Origin: an uncultured Anaerolineae bacterium
Lineage (GTDB): Bacteria > Chloroflexota > Anaerolineae > Anaerolineales > Villigracilaceae
Direction of reading: 5' to 3'
Assembly (NCBI GenBank): GCA_903910795.1
Contig: CAIWAX010000464.1
Location: 1-46,763 of the forward strand
DNA length: 46,763 bases
In this document: piece by piece, positions 25,162 through 35,734 of the stretch
How positions within the stretch are numbered: position 1 is the stretch's first letter
Layout: every line of letters begins with the position of its first letter
Program-made: the position numbers and the translations under genes
The notes under the pieces: generated by a model
What the model saw: only the letters and a program-made list of their open reading frames with translations
What the model was told of the DNA's origin: nothing
Databases searched by the model: none

Positions 25162-26472
25162 TTACAGATAGTTCAATTCTTCGGCTTTGTGTTTCAACTC
25201 TTCCCTGAATTGCGGATGTGCAATATTTATTAAAGCCTGGGCGCGCTGACGAATGGATTTTCCGTACAATTCGGCAGTGCCGAACTCAGTAACCACAAAT
25301 CGAACATGGTTCCGGCTGGTAACAACGCCCGCCCCTTGCTTGAGCATTACGGTAATTTTACTGATCGTGGTTCCATCCCGCAGGATGGATGTACTGGGCA
25401 TGGCGATGATCGGCACGCCGCCTTTCGATCGGGAAGCACCGTAAATGAAATCCAACTGCCCACCAACCCCTGAGTACAATTTTGGCCCAATGCTATCCGC
25501 ACACACCTGGCCGGTCAAATCAATTTCGATTGCCGAATTGATCGCCACCATGCGATCATTCTGAGCGATCACAAAGGGATCGTTAACATATTCCGTGCGG
25601 TGCAATTCCATAAGCGGGTTGTCATCCACCCAGTCATATAGCCGCTTGGTACCCAGGATGAAACCGGCCACAATCTTACCAGGATGCAGGCTTTTACGCG
25701 CATTCGTCAACACACCCGCCTCCACCAGGTCGATCACGCCATCCGAAAACAATTCACTGTGAATGCCGAGATCTTTTTTATTGAAAAGATAATTCAAAAC
25801 TGCATCTGGAATGGCGCCAATCCCCATCTGCATGGTGGCGCCATCGGGGATCAATTCCGCGATATATCCCGCGATCTTCTGCACTGTAGCCTGATCACCT
25901 TCTTCCGCCATAGCCATTTCTGGGATCGGGTAACTGACCGGTACCACATAATTCAAACGGCTGACGTGGATGAAGGAATCGCCCAACGTGCGCGGCATCT
26001 GTTCATTCACTTCGGCAATCACAATGTTGGCCGATTCCGCGGCTGTCTTGGTCAACCCCACCTCCACGCCCAGCGAGCAAAAACCGTGTTCATCTGGAGG
26101 AGAAACGTGAATCAGAGCGGCATCCAGCGGCAGCACCTTGTTCTTGAACAGCAAGGGGAATTCTGAAAGAAGCACAGGGGTGAAATCCGCCCGGCCCTCC
26201 TGGACAGCTTTGCGGACATTGGCACTGATAAACATGGTATTTATGCGCAGATGGCCTTCCATTTCTGGGGCTACAAAATCAGCCGGGCCAACGGTCAGCG
26301 CCTGGCAAATTTCGACATCCTTCAAAACCGGCGCGCGGCGCACAAGCGCCGCCAGAATCGTTTTTGGCACAGACACATTGCCCGTTAGAAAAAGGCGGTT
26401 GCCCGAATTGATCGCCTTAATAGCTTCATCGGCGGAAACCACCCGTGATTGGTATATGCTTTTCCAGCTCAT
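25162..26472 (-). CDS. Acetyl-CoA hydrolase/transferase family protein (acyl-CoA:carboxylate CoA-transferase)
   Basis: This 436-residue protein of the AcoHT/Cat family exchanges CoA between acids such as acetate, butyrate, propionate or 4-hydroxybutyrate. The catalytic Glu is likely the one in IHSELFSDGVIDL, and GAIPDAVLNYL and GGQLDFIYGASRSKGG follow the family pattern. The start at 26472 is chosen because AAGGAGATTGACA precedes it, inside the end of ald. The upstream in-frame codon at 26499 lies within ald. Close coupling to ald supports a role in converting fermentation-derived acyl-CoA to acid. Confidence 0.88.
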   Translation of the reverse strand: MSWKSIYQSRVVSADEAIKAINSGNRLFLTGNVSVPKTILAALVRRAPVLKDVEICQALTVGPADFVAPEMEGHLRINTMFISANVRKAVQEGRADFTPVLLSEFPLLFKNKVLPLDAALIHVSPPDEHGFCSLGVEVGLTKTAAESANIVIAEVNEQMPRTLGDSFIHVSRLNYVVPVSYPIPEMAMAEEGDQATVQKIAGYIAELIPDGATMQMGIGAIPDAVLNYLFNKKDLGIHSELFSDGVIDLVEAGVLTNARKSLHPGKIVAGFILGTKRLYDWVDDNPLMELHRTEYVNDPFVIAQNDRMVAINSAIEIDLTGQVCADSIGPKLYSGVGGQLDFIYGASRSKGGVPIIAMPSTSILRDGTTISKITVMLKQGAGVVTSRNHVRFVVTEFGTAELYGKSIRQRAQALINIAHPQFREELKHKAEELNYL

Positions 26473-26474
26473 TG

Positions 26475-27563
26475 TCAATCTCCTTCCACAGCATTCCACT
26501 GTTGAAGATGAAGGAGTTCACCATTATGGGTGTTCACTGCCAACTCAATAGCCGGGTTATGCTTCAGCGCTGTTTCGATCCCATTTGCGGCGATTTCAGA
26601 AATATAGGGCATCGCGGCATTTTCAAAGGCATACGTCGCAGAACGCGCCACCAGCGCGGGCACATTCGGCACACAGTAATGGATCATGCCTTCTTCAATA
26701 TAGGTCGGGTGATCGTGACTGGTAGGACGTGAAGTTTCAAAACAACCGCCCAGGTCAATGCTCAGATCGATCATGATCGAACGCGGTTTCATTTTTTTGA
26801 GTGTTTCACGGGTTACAACAATTGGCGCACGTTCCCCGGGCACCAGCACCGCTCCCACAACCACGTCCGCGTATGCACAGGCGCGCTCGATATTCCGGTG
26901 CGTCGCTATCATGGTGACCACGTTCTGGATCCGTTCACAGATGCGTTGCAACGCGTTGATATCCTTATCCAAAACCGTAACATGTGCGCCCAGGCCCATG
27001 AATACGCGCGCCGCGTTTGAACCGGCTGTGCCGCCTCCAATGATGACCACCTCAGCCGGAGGGACACCGGCGATGCCCCCAATCAGGATGCCCTTGCCAC
27101 CGTAATTCGTCTGCAAATTCCGCGCGGCGATTTGCGCCGCGAGCTGTCCGCCAATCTGGCTGAGTGGTCGCAACACCGGCATGGAGCCATCCGGCAGTTG
27201 GATTTGTTCGTAGGCAATGGAAGTGATCTTGCTCTCCAGCATGGCCTGCACACGATCCTGCCGGGCCGAGGCGAGATGCAGAAAACCCATCATGGTTGTT
27301 CCAGGATTGATCCACTGCAATTCGTCTTGCATGGGCCGAGCCAGCTTTAGCACCAGGTCAGCCCTTCCAAAAGCTTCATGCGGGGAATAAACAATATTTG
27401 CCCCCGACTTTTGGTACGAAGAATCACTGAACCCGGCTGAAAGCCCGGCGTCATGTTCAACAAAAACGGTATGACCCTGATTGGCAAGAATTTCAACCCC
27501 CGCGGGGGAAAGACCCACGCGGAATTCAAACGGCCTGCGTTCTTTTGGGATCCCAATTTCCAT
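26475..27563 (-). CDS. ald: Alanine dehydrogenase
   Basis: This 362-residue NAD-dependent enzyme interconverts alanine and pyruvate plus ammonia. It begins [23 protein letters not shown], carries [13 protein letters not shown], a Rossmann loop [22 protein letters not shown] (about 168-188), and [21 protein letters not shown] with the catalytic region. AGGAGG precedes the start. It lies downstream of rocD and upstream of the CoA-transferase on the same strand, with only 2 bp between its stop and the next start codon. Confidence 0.95.
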   Translation of the reverse strand: MEIGIPKERRPFEFRVGLSPAGVEILANQGHTVFVEHDAGLSAGFSDSSYQKSGANIVYSPHEAFGRADLVLKLARPMQDELQWINPGTTMMGFLHLASARQDRVQAMLESKITSIAYEQIQLPDGSMPVLRPLSQIGGQLAAQIAARNLQTNYGGKGILIGGIAGVPPAEVVIIGGGTAGSNAARVFMGLGAHVTVLDKDINALQRICERIQNVVTMIATHRNIERACAYADVVVGAVLVPGERAPIVVTRETLKKMKPRSIMIDLSIDLGGCFETSRPTSHDHPTYIEEGMIHYCVPNVPALVARSATYAFENAAMPYISEIAANGIETALKHNPAIELAVNTHNGELLHLQQWNAVEGD

Positions 27564-27579
27564 AGAACCTCCTGTATAA

Positions 27580-27611
27580 ATAGAGGCGACTCATTCACGA
27601 GTCGCCTCTAT
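27580..27611 (-). terminator. Hairpin between rocD and ald
   Basis: ATAGAGGCGACTC (27580-27592) pairs perfectly with GAGTCGCCTCTAT (27599-27611). On the minus strand only a short T stretch follows, so termination may be partial and allow some read-through from rocD into ald. Confidence 0.6.
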
Positions 27612-27621
27612 AGGGTAACAA

Positions 27622-28824
27622 TTACGACATTTGCAAAACTTCCCGAATACGAGGCAAGGCCCAATCTATCGTTTCCTTGTCTATCACCAGGGGCGGCGCA
27701 AACCGGATGACATAATCATGGGTTTCCTTGGCCAGCACGCCCTTTTCTTTTAACCCTTCACAAAAACGACGCGCACCGCCAGATTCTTTGTTCAATTCCA
27801 CGCCGATCAAAAGTCCCCGCCCTCGCACTTCCTTAACATGCTGGCTGGGGATTTCAGAGAGTTGCTCCATAAAGTACTCGCCCATTTCTGCGGCGCGTTC
27901 AGCCAGGTGTTCCTCCGTCAATACCTTAAGCGCCGCGCGGGAAACAGCGCAGGCCAGAGGATTACCGCCAAAAGTGGACCCATGCTCACCGGGTTTAAAA
28001 AGGCCCAAGATGGATCTGTCAGCCAATACTGCCGAGACAGGATAAAACCCTCCGGCCAGAGCCTTGCCAATCACGATCATATCTGGGCGCACATCCTCAT
28101 GTTGACTTGCGAACAATTTGCCAGTCCGGCATAACCCGGTCTGGATTTCATCCGCAATCAGGAGTACATTATTTTTCTTGCAAATCTCAGCCACTTTTTT
28201 GAGATAGCCAGCCGGAGGAATGACCACGCCAGCTTCTCCCTGAATCGGTTCCAACATCACGGCAGCGGTATTGGGGGTAATAGCCTGGGCGATGGCTTCC
28301 ACATCTCCATAAGGAACCGTCAAAAAGCCGGGCGTAAACGGGCCAAAATCATCCCGGTATGATGGCTCTGTCGAAAATGAGACAATCGAAATGGTTCGAC
28401 CATGAAAATTACCAGTGGCTGTGATGATCTCAGCCTGGTGTCGTGGAACTTTTTTTACCTGGTAAGCCCATTTGCGCGCCAGTTTCAGGGCGGTTTCAAC
28501 TGCCTCCGCTCCAGAATTCATTGGGAGCGAATTTTCGTAACCGGTAATTTCAGAAAGCTCCTTATAAAGCAGCGGAAGCTGGTCATTTCGGAAAGCCCGC
28601 GAAGTAAGGGTAACTTTTTTCGCCTGTTCCAACAGAGCAGCCAATATCTTCGGGTGAACATGTCCCTGGTTGACTGCAGAATAAGCGGAGAGACAGTCGA
28701 GGTAACGCCTGCCTTCCACATCGTAGACCCAGACACCTTCGGCTTTTTCAATCACCACATCCAGTGGATGATAGTTATGGGCACCGTACTGCTCTTCAAT
28801 CTCAATATATTCCTGCGAATTCAT
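27622..28824 (-). CDS. rocD: Ornithine aminotransferase
   Basis: This 400-residue class III PLP aminotransferase converts ornithine and 2-oxoglutarate to glutamate semialdehyde and glutamate. It begins with [33 protein letters not shown], typical of ornithine rather than acetylornithine transaminases. [16 protein letters not shown] holds the PLP-binding Asp, and [14 protein letters not shown] the Schiff-base Lys. ATG 28824, with GAGGTG six bases upstream, is preferred over GTG 28833. It lies 82 bp after argF, in the same direction. Together with argF it links ornithine and carbamoyl phosphate metabolism. Confidence 0.94.
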   Translation of the reverse strand: MNSQEYIEIEEQYGAHNYHPLDVVIEKAEGVWVYDVEGRRYLDCLSAYSAVNQGHVHPKILAALLEQAKKVTLTSRAFRNDQLPLLYKELSEITGYENSLPMNSGAEAVETALKLARKWAYQVKKVPRHQAEIITATGNFHGRTISIVSFSTEPSYRDDFGPFTPGFLTVPYGDVEAIAQAITPNTAAVMLEPIQGEAGVVIPPAGYLKKVAEICKKNNVLLIADEIQTGLCRTGKLFASQHEDVRPDMIVIGKALAGGFYPVSAVLADRSILGLFKPGEHGSTFGGNPLACAVSRAALKVLTEEHLAERAAEMGEYFMEQLSEIPSQHVKEVRGRGLLIGVELNKESGGARRFCEGLKEKGVLAKETHDYVIRFAPPLVIDKETIDWALPRIREVLQMS

Positions 28825-28906
28825 ATTCTGCACCTCAATGGAGTGAAATTTGCTTTCGCCCCGAGCGCCGCGCAGTCGAGAGGCAGTGATATTGATAAAT
28901 TTTTAC

Positions 28907-29830
28907 CTACGCTACTTCGAACATACGAGCCAGAACCGCCTTCTGTGCATGCAGGCGGTTGTGAGCCTGCGGGAAAATGACTGAATGCGAACCGTCTGCT
29001 ACATCATCAGTCAATTCCTGGTTGCGGTGCGCCGGCAAGCAGTGCATCACGATCACATCCTTACCGGCCTCGCTGACCAGTCTGGAGTTGACCTGGTACG
29101 GCGGGAAGACAGCCTCACGTTTGGCTGTTTCTTCTTCCTGCCCCATGCTGGTCCAGGTATCTGTATAAATAACGTGCGCATCCTTTACTGCGGCATGCGG
29201 ATCGCGCAGGTAAGTAATCTTTGTTCCGCTGGTTTTAGCCAGGCTTGCGCCAGTATCCATCGCGACCTTCGTCATGTCGTACCCCTCAGGGTTCGCGATC
29301 GTGAAGTTGGCACCCAACATGACTGAAATATGCATGAGCGAAACCGCAACATTGTTTGCATCGCCGACATAAGCAATATTCAGGCCTTTCAAGGAGCCGA
29401 ATTTCTCAATAATGGTCAGGGCATCCGCCATGGCCTGGCAGGGGTGACTGAAATCGCTCAAACCGTTAATGACAGGTACAGACGACCAGCGTGCCAATTC
29501 GATCACGTGTTCATGCTCAAAGACCCGCGCCATCATTCCCTGGACATAGCCGGAAAGAACGCGCGCCACATCCGCGATTGATTCACGCTTACCCAGACCT
29601 ATTTCCGCCGGGGACAGATACAGAGCGTCTCCGCCCATGTGGCGCATCGCCATATCAAAAGATACCCGCGTGCGCAGGCTTGGCTTTTGGAAAATCAAAG
29701 CCAGGACTTTGCCTTTAAAGAGAGGCTTATTGCCTCCAACAAAGTATTCCTTTTTCAACTTTATGGCTAAATCCAGGATATCCTGAATTTCAGAGGGAGA
29801 ATAATCAGCAACATCGAGAAAGTGGTTCAT
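28907..29830 (-). CDS. argF: Ornithine carbamoyltransferase
   Basis: This 307-residue protein has carbamoyl-phosphate motifs SLRTR (about residue 52), HPCQ (about 130), the ornithine-loop DTWTSMG (about 228) and HCLPAHR (about 265). These together define ornithine carbamoyltransferase. ATG 29830 is preceded by AAGGAAA; the upstream in-frame codon at 29872 is less likely. No other arginine-biosynthesis gene is nearby. With rocD next to it, the enzyme could work catabolically (citrulline to ornithine plus carbamoyl phosphate) or anabolically; sequence cannot decide. Confidence 0.95.
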   Translation of the reverse strand: MNHFLDVADYSPSEIQDILDLAIKLKKEYFVGGNKPLFKGKVLALIFQKPSLRTRVSFDMAMRHMGGDALYLSPAEIGLGKRESIADVARVLSGYVQGMMARVFEHEHVIELARWSSVPVINGLSDFSHPCQAMADALTIIEKFGSLKGLNIAYVGDANNVAVSLMHISVMLGANFTIANPEGYDMTKVAMDTGASLAKTSGTKITYLRDPHAAVKDAHVIYTDTWTSMGQEEETAKREAVFPPYQVNSRLVSEAGKDVIVMHCLPAHRNQELTDDVADGSHSVIFPQAHNRLHAQKAVLARMFEVA

Positions 29831-30088
29831 CTTCAAGGTTTCCTTAGATTTTTGATCTCGCCAAAGCCGCAACAGCCTGGCAATCTTTGAAATAATTTAG
29901 GTTGTTGTCATTGAAAAAATTAGAGTACGGTCAATTTCCGTATGAAAATTTTATCACACGCAATTTTTCAAAGCGCGTAGTGGGTGTCACCGGGTATCTG
30001 TGACAATTGTACTCATTTCACAATATCGGCAAAATACGAAAATCTTTCCGTTCTATTATTTATTTAAAGTCAGCAGGCCAAATGAAAA
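29831..30088. other. Intergenic region without recognised genes
   Basis: This 258-bp gap precedes argF and follows the MBL-fold gene, both on the minus strand. It is AT-rich around 29890-30070 and probably holds the argF promoter. I see no convincing coding frame, tRNA or hairpin with a T run. Confidence 0.5.
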
Positions 30089-30997
30089 TCAGGCCTGCGG
30101 CATACGGAATTTTTTCCAGTACCGTACAAGGCCATCAACAGACATTCCAATCGGGTTGGAAAGCTGGTAGGCTTCGGCTACTTTAGGGTCAAGACCCTGC
30201 TTGATGGCCTGTTCATCCATCCAGACAGAGAAATTTTCTTTTAATATCTCAACCGGCGGATCAGCGGGCATATTTTTATTCAGCCAGACTTCCACATCAT
30301 CCAATGCCGATTCAATGGCCTTGAAATGCCAGCTTACATCCTCAAATATTCCAAAATGAGTTGGAGCAATTCGTTTAAAAGATTGTTTTTTCAAGAAAGC
30401 GATGCTTTCGCGCCATTTTTCGAGATGAAACTCCGGCGGAGGCATGGGTACCCGTAGATATGGATAACCCGGAATGCGCACCGCGCCCACATCACCGCTA
30501 AAACACAGATCCTCGAATTGGTAGCAATAATGATGTTCGGCATGGCCTGGCGTATTCAAGGCTCGGAATCGCAAATTACCAACAGTCACCTCATCCCCAT
30601 CTTGCAAAATAGTCAATTTATCTTCCGGCACAGCCAGAAATTGACCCCATAGCGTATCCATCCTATCACCATAAATTCTTGTGGCGCTGTTAATCAGCTT
30701 GGCCGGGTTGAGCATGTGCGCCGCCCCATTTGGGTGTACGTAAATCTGGGCGCCGTATCCAGCCAATTCGCCAGCCGCACCGGCATGATCGAGATGAATA
30801 TGAGTCAGCAGCACATGCGTAATATCCTTCAAATCATAGCCAAAAATTTTCAGACCGGCCCCAAGAGCAGCAACAGTTGAACCTGGACCAGATTCAACCA
30901 GAATAACCCCGCCGCTATGTTCCAGCATATAAGAGGAAATCGCCAGTGGGCGGCCCTGAAAGTTCAAATCTAAAGTGTGGATGGGAGTGTGATCCAT
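30089..30997 (-). CDS. MBL-fold metallo-hydrolase
   Basis: This 302-residue metallo-beta-lactamase-fold protein has the zinc motif THIHLDHAG (about 64-72), a third His in TPGHAEHHY (about 149-157), Asp in CFSGDVGA and a distal His in IAPTHFGIF. Closest family appearance is glyoxalase II/RNase-Z-like hydrolases of unknown substrate. It overlaps the end of the DUF58 gene by 28 bp. The stretch AGGAGAATCGTTC lies before its ATG. It may be co-translated with that operon. Confidence 0.88.
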   Translation of the reverse strand: MDHTPIHTLDLNFQGRPLAISSYMLEHSGGVILVESGPGSTVAALGAGLKIFGYDLKDITHVLLTHIHLDHAGAAGELAGYGAQIYVHPNGAAHMLNPAKLINSATRIYGDRMDTLWGQFLAVPEDKLTILQDGDEVTVGNLRFRALNTPGHAEHHYCYQFEDLCFSGDVGAVRIPGYPYLRVPMPPPEFHLEKWRESIAFLKKQSFKRIAPTHFGIFEDVSWHFKAIESALDDVEVWLNKNMPADPPVEILKENFSVWMDEQAIKQGLDPKVAEAYQLSNPIGMSVDGLVRYWKKFRMPQA

Positions 30998-32283
30998 GAA
31001 CGATTCTCCTGTGAGTGATGCAGGCTGGTGAAACCTGCCAGAACCTGACCAAGATTTGCATTATTATAAACCTTGCAGACCGGAACACCACGATGCTCTA
31101 ATTTCGCGGCAAGTTCTTCAGAGCCTTTTTTTCCGCCAAAACTGTACGCCATCAAAAGAATCACTACTGGCTGCAACTTGCGCCGTTGGAGCAGTTCAAC
31201 CGCCAATAGTACGTCATCGCGCGTGGAGGGTGTAATTAAAACAGCGCTGGAACCAAGCGGCATTTGCGGAGATTGTATATCCACAAGACTGGAAAGCGAC
31301 AGGCGGCCTTCGCCGGTCACAAATGCCAGCATTTCCAGAATTTTGCTCTCCTGGCGTTCGCTGATCTCAGCCGGAATGACAGTATAGATTGGGCCATCCG
31401 TTACAAAACCAACCGCCCGACGTTGTTTTGTAAAATAATGCGCCAGTGAGGAAGCCAGACAGACACCATATTCAAGCGTGGAGGGCGGCAGGTGAACCTC
31501 AGGGCGTCCTGCGAAAATCCAGCCTTCCCTCAACCTGGGAGCTTCATAAGGCAACTCAGCCTGGATAAAATTTTGAGCATCCAGGTAAATCCAAAATTCA
31601 GACTGCGGATCCTGTTCGAACTCTTTCACCATCAATTTGCCGTGTCGGGCAGTCGAAGTCCAGTGAATGCGCTTAAAGGCATCACCGTGTGCATATTCCC
31701 GCACCCCGCTGGCGTGTGGGGTCACGTCCAGTGATTTACGCTGAATAGCCTTGCCACCCGGCAGCAGTCCAGCAGGAGAAATAAAATTATCCATTGGGAT
31801 GATCATGGGCAATACCAAAAGCGAAACATCCGAGGAAAAGGTGCGCTTTTGGGTAAAGAAACCAAATGGATCTCCCGATATTAACGTTGTGGGGCCCAGA
31901 CGATAAGCGCCGCGCTGGGTCAGCCAGGATCGCGCGATGTAAGCACGGTTCTCTTTCCCGCCAATCCAGGTCAGTAACCGCGAGCCTGAAGCGGTCGGCA
32001 GGTTGGTCTGGTTTAATACTTCCACAAATAAACGCGGAATCTGACTGTGGTTGTAAAGTTCAAAAGTTTCTTCAAAAATATCGCCAACGCTGGCGCGCAA
32101 AGATCGTGCGCGCCGGGTAATCCGCAACTCATTGAGCGAAATCCGAGTCCAGGCCCATGTTGAAATTAAAAGGAAGGCCCCCATATACATTAACCGTACA
32201 TACAGGACAACCCCGGTCGTCAACATGCCTGCCAGACCGGCCAAAAATAAGCACAAAAACAAAACCCAGCCAGTTTTACGCAT
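30970..32283 (-). CDS. DUF58 domain membrane-anchored protein
   Basis: This 437-residue protein has two N-terminal membrane segments (about 5-25 and 28-45), then a domain with the DUF58 signature REYAHGDAFKRIHWTSTARHGKLMVKEFE near residue 210. The C-terminal part has a von Willebrand A-like fold region (SEFWIYLDAQ). DUF58 proteins accompany MoxR ATPases and are thought to assist protein-complex maturation at the membrane. Its ATG overlaps the TAA stop of moxR by one base, so the two are tightly coupled. The transglutaminase-like partner often found here is absent. Confidence 0.9.
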   Translation of the reverse strand: MRKTGWVLFLCLFLAGLAGMLTTGVVLYVRLMYMGAFLLISTWAWTRISLNELRITRRARSLRASVGDIFEETFELYNHSQIPRLFVEVLNQTNLPTASGSRLLTWIGGKENRAYIARSWLTQRGAYRLGPTTLISGDPFGFFTQKRTFSSDVSLLVLPMIIPMDNFISPAGLLPGGKAIQRKSLDVTPHASGVREYAHGDAFKRIHWTSTARHGKLMVKEFEQDPQSEFWIYLDAQNFIQAELPYEAPRLREGWIFAGRPEVHLPPSTLEYGVCLASSLAHYFTKQRRAVGFVTDGPIYTVIPAEISERQESKILEMLAFVTGEGRLSLSSLVDIQSPQMPLGSSAVLITPSTRDDVLLAVELLQRRKLQPVVILLMAYSFGGKKGSEELAAKLEHRGVPVCKVYNNANLGQVLAGFTSLHHSQENRSWITLPSTL

Positions 32284-33233
32284 TAATAAGCGAAACTGCC
32301 TCCAGGCACAGGTGTAGCCAATAAAATTTCTTGAACGATCCGTTCCGCGGTAACTTCGCGCAAACGCGCGGCCGGATTGACAATAATCCGGTGCCCCAGG
32401 ATTGGCTCAGCCAGCGCCTTGATGTCATCCGGAAGGACATATTCGCGTCCAAGCAAGGCCGCGCGAGCCTGCCCGCCCCGGAAGAGAGCCAGTGAGCCGC
32501 GCGGGCTGGCGCCCAGATAAACATCATTGCTGGAACGTGTGCGGTGTGTCAGTTCCACAATATATCTTTGAATTACCGGAGCCACATAAATGTTTTTCAC
32601 CTGCGCCACGGCTGCCAGCACCTCATCCGCAGAAAATACCGCCTCAATCGCATCGATTGGATGGCGCAATTTCTGACCTTCCAGAACGCGGATTTCATCA
32701 TTCATAGAAGGGTATCCAAGCCGCACCCGCAGTAGAAAACGATCCAATTGAGCTTCCGGTAAGGGAAAGGTGCCTTCGTATTCGATCGGGTTCTGGGTTG
32801 CCAGAACGATAAACGGTCGCGGCAGGGGATGAGTGACGCCATCTACCGTAACCTGCCGTTCATCCATCGCTTCCAGTAACGCCGCCTGGGTTTTGGGTGT
32901 AGCGCGATTGATTTCATCGGCCAGCACCACCTGCCCGAAAATCGGTCCGGGGCGAAATTCAAAACTACGATTTTCCTGATTAAAAATCGAAACACCGGTT
33001 ACATCCGAGGGCAGCATATCAGGTGTAAACTGTATCCGGTTGAAAACACAACCCAGGGAGCGTGCCAGGGTACGTGCCATGATCGTCTTTCCCACCCCGG
33101 GCACATCTTCAATCAACACATGACCCTGGCACAACAGGCCAATCACCACCAGCTCAAGAGCGCTGTGCTTACCGATTACAACCATTTCGAGATTTTTGAA
33201 CAGCTTTTCGCCGAATTCATCTAATTTAGACAT
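32283..33233 (-). CDS. MoxR family AAA+ ATPase
   Basis: This 316-residue AAA+ protein has Walker A in EDVPGVGKT (about 45-53), Walker B in VVLADEINRATPKTQAALLEAMDERQVTVDG, and sensor 1 in VLATQNPIEYEGTFPLPEAQLDRFL. This is the MoxR signature. MoxR ATPases act as chaperone-like factors with DUF58 partners. ATG 33233 has GGGAA upstream and is preferred over TTG 33245. It is the first gene of a moxR-DUF58-MBL operon. Its target is unknown. Confidence 0.94.
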   Translation of the reverse strand: MSKLDEFGEKLFKNLEMVVIGKHSALELVVIGLLCQGHVLIEDVPGVGKTIMARTLARSLGCVFNRIQFTPDMLPSDVTGVSIFNQENRSFEFRPGPIFGQVVLADEINRATPKTQAALLEAMDERQVTVDGVTHPLPRPFIVLATQNPIEYEGTFPLPEAQLDRFLLRVRLGYPSMNDEIRVLEGQKLRHPIDAIEAVFSADEVLAAVAQVKNIYVAPVIQRYIVELTHRTRSSNDVYLGASPRGSLALFRGGQARAALLGREYVLPDDIKALAEPILGHRIIVNPAARLREVTAERIVQEILLATPVPGGSFAY

Positions 33234-33509
33234 GCTTTTTCCCAATAAATCGGTTAGGATCGTAAAAGATATCCTGACACATTACTAAAACTCGATGGAT
33301 AGCTGGCCCGGCTACATGGAATAGATTCACGACCATACACATCCATCTTTTTGAATATCAACAAAGACCGCAGTCGAGTCTGCTTTTAAATATTATACCT
33401 CTTGAAAAGCAGGACATTTTTAAAACTGTATTCGGGGTTGCAGATACCGGTTTGTCATTGTGAAAACATCCAAAGGCGTTGATAACGGCAACTCTATAGT
33501 GGAGATCAT
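33234..33509. other. Divergent intergenic region without recognised genes
   Basis: This 276-bp gap between moxR (-) and yjbQ (+) is AT-rich in its middle. It must carry both promoters, but I found no pair of -35/-10 boxes with acceptable spacing and no RNA gene. Confidence 0.45.
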
Positions 33510-33929
33510 GTGAAATCTTACCGAAAAGAACTATGGTTCAACATCCCATCCCGGCGCGGATTCGTTAATATTACCGGTCAGGTCGAAGCCTGCCTGCGTG
33601 AAAGTGGCATCCGCGAAGGGCTGTGCCTGTGCAACGCCATGCACATTACCGCCTCGGTGTTCATCAATGATGACGAAAGCGGCCTGCACCATGATTATGA
33701 AACCTGGCTCGAAAGCCTGGCGCCGCACGAACCGCTCGGTAATTACTGGCATAACCGCACCGGTGAAGATAACGCCGATGCACACCTCAAACGCCAGGTG
33801 ATGGGTCGTGAAGTAATGGTGGCCATCACAAACGGGCGGCTGGATTTTGGCCCTTGGGAGCAGATTTTTTACGGCGAATTTGATGGGCTGCGCGCCAAGC
33901 GCGTGCTGGTCAAGATCATCGGAGAATAA
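33510..33929 (+). CDS. yjbQ: YjbQ family protein
   Basis: This 139-residue small beta-barrel protein of the YjbQ/UPF0047 family carries the conserved His residues [20 protein letters not shown] and [35 protein letters not shown]. Some members have weak thiamine-phosphate synthase activity. The physiological role remains unclear. It starts with GTG 33510; GGAG lies five bases upstream, and the overlapping ATG is followed at once by a stop in its own frame. Confidence 0.9.
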   Translation: MKSYRKELWFNIPSRRGFVNITGQVEACLRESGIREGLCLCNAMHITASVFINDDESGLHHDYETWLESLAPHEPLGNYWHNRTGEDNADAHLKRQVMGREVMVAITNGRLDFGPWEQIFYGEFDGLRAKRVLVKIIGE

Positions 33930-33931
33930 AA

Positions 33932-33957
33932 ATCTCTCCGCCTGTTTGCGGAGAGAT
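33932..33957 (-). terminator. Intrinsic terminator of fbp
   Basis: ATCTCTCCGC (33932-33941) pairs perfectly with GCGGAGAGAT (33948-33957). Read on the minus strand it is followed by five T residues, so it mainly ends the fbp transcript, although it also lies just after yjbQ. Confidence 0.8.
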
Positions 33958-33965
33958 CAATTTGT

Positions 33966-34961
33966 TCATCCTTTGTGATCCTCGCGGATAAACTCTTCGG
34001 CCTTTTCCACCAGCGAGCGGTTGCCAAGAAAAACTGGCGTGCGCTGGTGGATATGATCCGGTTGGGTATCAAGCATCGCCTTGACACCGGTTGAGCCGTA
34101 CCCGCCAGCTTGCTCCGCCAAAAAAGCCATTGGCCCAGCTTCGTACAATAATCGAATCTTGCCGTTGGGAGATTTGACATCCGCGGGGTAAGCATAAATG
34201 CCGCCATACAGCATATTTCGATGGAAATCGGCTACCAAGGAACCAATATAACGTGAGGAGAGGCGCGGCTGCTGAGTGGATTGCAGCCAATCCCCAAACT
34301 TCTTTACGCCGGGAGACCAGGAAGGATAGGCCCCATAGTTCATGCTGTAGTAAGTGGGATTCTCTGGGAAACGCATGTTTTCATGCGTAAGCAGAAACTC
34401 GCCTATTTCTGGGTCGAGCGTGAAGGCGTGCACACCGTGACCGGCGCTGTATACAAACATGGTGCTGGTGCCATAAATGATATAGCCAGCCGCCACCAGG
34501 TTGCGCCCCGGTTGCAGGCAATCCTCAATCCTTCCGCGCTTTTCTTCATCCAAAGCGCGGAAAACGCCAAAGATGGTGCCAATGGTGACATTGGAATCTA
34601 TATTACTCGAGCCATCCAGCGGATCATAAACCAGCACGTAATGGCCTTTGGAGAAATTATCAGGAATACGGATCCAATCTTCGCGCTCCTCCGAAACCAT
34701 GGCACACAACCTGCCAGTATGGTCATTCAGTTTATAAATAGTTTCATCAGCGGATACATCCAGTTTACGCTGGCGTTCTCCTTGAACATTGGTGGTATCT
34801 TCATATCCGAGGTTATTAAGGAATGCCCCCCGGCGGGTTTGCATGGCAATGATCTTGGCTCCCAGGGCGAGATCATAAAACAGCGTTGTCAAATCGCCCT
34901 TGGCATATTCGGGCTGCTGACTTAATAAGAACCGTTCGATCGTTATCAATGGTTTGCTCAT
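33966..34961 (-). CDS. fbp: Class I fructose-1,6-bisphosphatase
   Basis: This 331-residue gluconeogenic enzyme hydrolyses fructose 1,6-bisphosphate. The metal-binding signature [26 protein letters not shown] (about 112-137) and the C-terminal [20 protein letters not shown] with the substrate-contacting region are intact. AAGGGAAGGG precedes the ATG at 34961. It stands alone on the minus strand with its own terminator. Together with pgm at 35.8 kb it indicates sugar synthesis or storage. Confidence 0.96.
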   Translation of the reverse strand: MSKPLITIERFLLSQQPEYAKGDLTTLFYDLALGAKIIAMQTRRGAFLNNLGYEDTTNVQGERQRKLDVSADETIYKLNDHTGRLCAMVSEEREDWIRIPDNFSKGHYVLVYDPLDGSSNIDSNVTIGTIFGVFRALDEEKRGRIEDCLQPGRNLVAAGYIIYGTSTMFVYSAGHGVHAFTLDPEIGEFLLTHENMRFPENPTYYSMNYGAYPSWSPGVKKFGDWLQSTQQPRLSSRYIGSLVADFHRNMLYGGIYAYPADVKSPNGKIRLLYEAGPMAFLAEQAGGYGSTGVKAMLDTQPDHIHQRTPVFLGNRSLVEKAEEFIREDHKG

Positions 34962-35135
34962 GTGGGCCCTTCCCTTATGCTACTGTACTGTTTAGAAGAA
35001 TGATAATAAGATTATATAACGCGATGGTGCTTTTTGTTTCTGATTTAACCACTAAAATTTTAAAGGCGATTTTTGAAGTTTGTGACACCGTGAAACAATT
35101 GAAATTCCGCAATTAAAACCAAAACAGGGAAAAAT

Positions 35136-35642
35136 ATGGAACCTGCCTGGAAAACAATGATTGGGCGCCAGTTGGAAGCATCCATTAACATGTTTGGAGA
35201 TGTCTTGAAGCAATGTCCAGATGATTTGTGGACTTCTAACCTATGGCTTGACGCAGACATGCCCGCCGGGCTTTCGGATTTCTGGTATGTAGCCTATCAT
35301 ACATTGTTCTGGCTGGATCTTTACCTGGGAGGCGAGGTTGAAGGTTTTCAACCGCCAAAACCTTTCGACCTTTTGGAGCTGGATCCATCCGGTCTAATCC
35401 CGGGGAGAATTTACATGCGCGAAGAATTACTAAATTATATGCAACACTGCCTCGAGAAATGCAACAACATCGTTAATGGATTGACCGATGAACAAGCCAA
35501 CCGCTTATGCAAATTCTCATGGGGAAAAATAACATTTGCTGAACTGCTGCTCGACAATATACGCCACGTTCAGGAACATGGCGCCCAGTTGAGAATGTTC
35601 CTCGGGCAACAATCTGGAATACACAGTCGCTGGCTCGTGTAG
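35136..35642 (+). CDS. DinB/YfiT-like metal-binding four-helix protein
   Basis: This 168-residue protein has the helical DinB-like pattern with candidate metal-binding histidines in VAYHTLFWLDLYL (near residue 54) and RHVQEHGAQLRMFLGQ (near 150-155). DinB-family proteins include thiol-dependent S-transferases for bacillithiol or mycothiol, but many have no known reaction. AGGGA precedes the start. It appears monocistronic, followed by a 146-bp gap before pgm. Confidence 0.75.
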   Translation: MEPAWKTMIGRQLEASINMFGDVLKQCPDDLWTSNLWLDADMPAGLSDFWYVAYHTLFWLDLYLGGEVEGFQPPKPFDLLELDPSGLIPGRIYMREELLNYMQHCLEKCNNIVNGLTDEQANRLCKFSWGKITFAELLLDNIRHVQEHGAQLRMFLGQQSGIHSRWLV

Positions 35643-35734
35643 CAAGAGCCAGAAAAAACCATTCACGCTGTCATCAATCCGCGAGTTCAAAAAAGATACA
35701 CAAACCTGACTCGGGTATTTTTACCAAAAAACGA

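Noticed and set aside
26515-26545. AACACCCATAA-like sequence on the minus strand in ald
   Set aside because: It encodes the NTHNG segment conserved in alanine dehydrogenases, so the resemblance to the repeat is chance.
34281-34925. A 214-codon plus-strand open frame opposite fbp
   Set aside because: It mirrors the conserved fructose-bisphosphatase frame and has no ribosome-binding site or motif.
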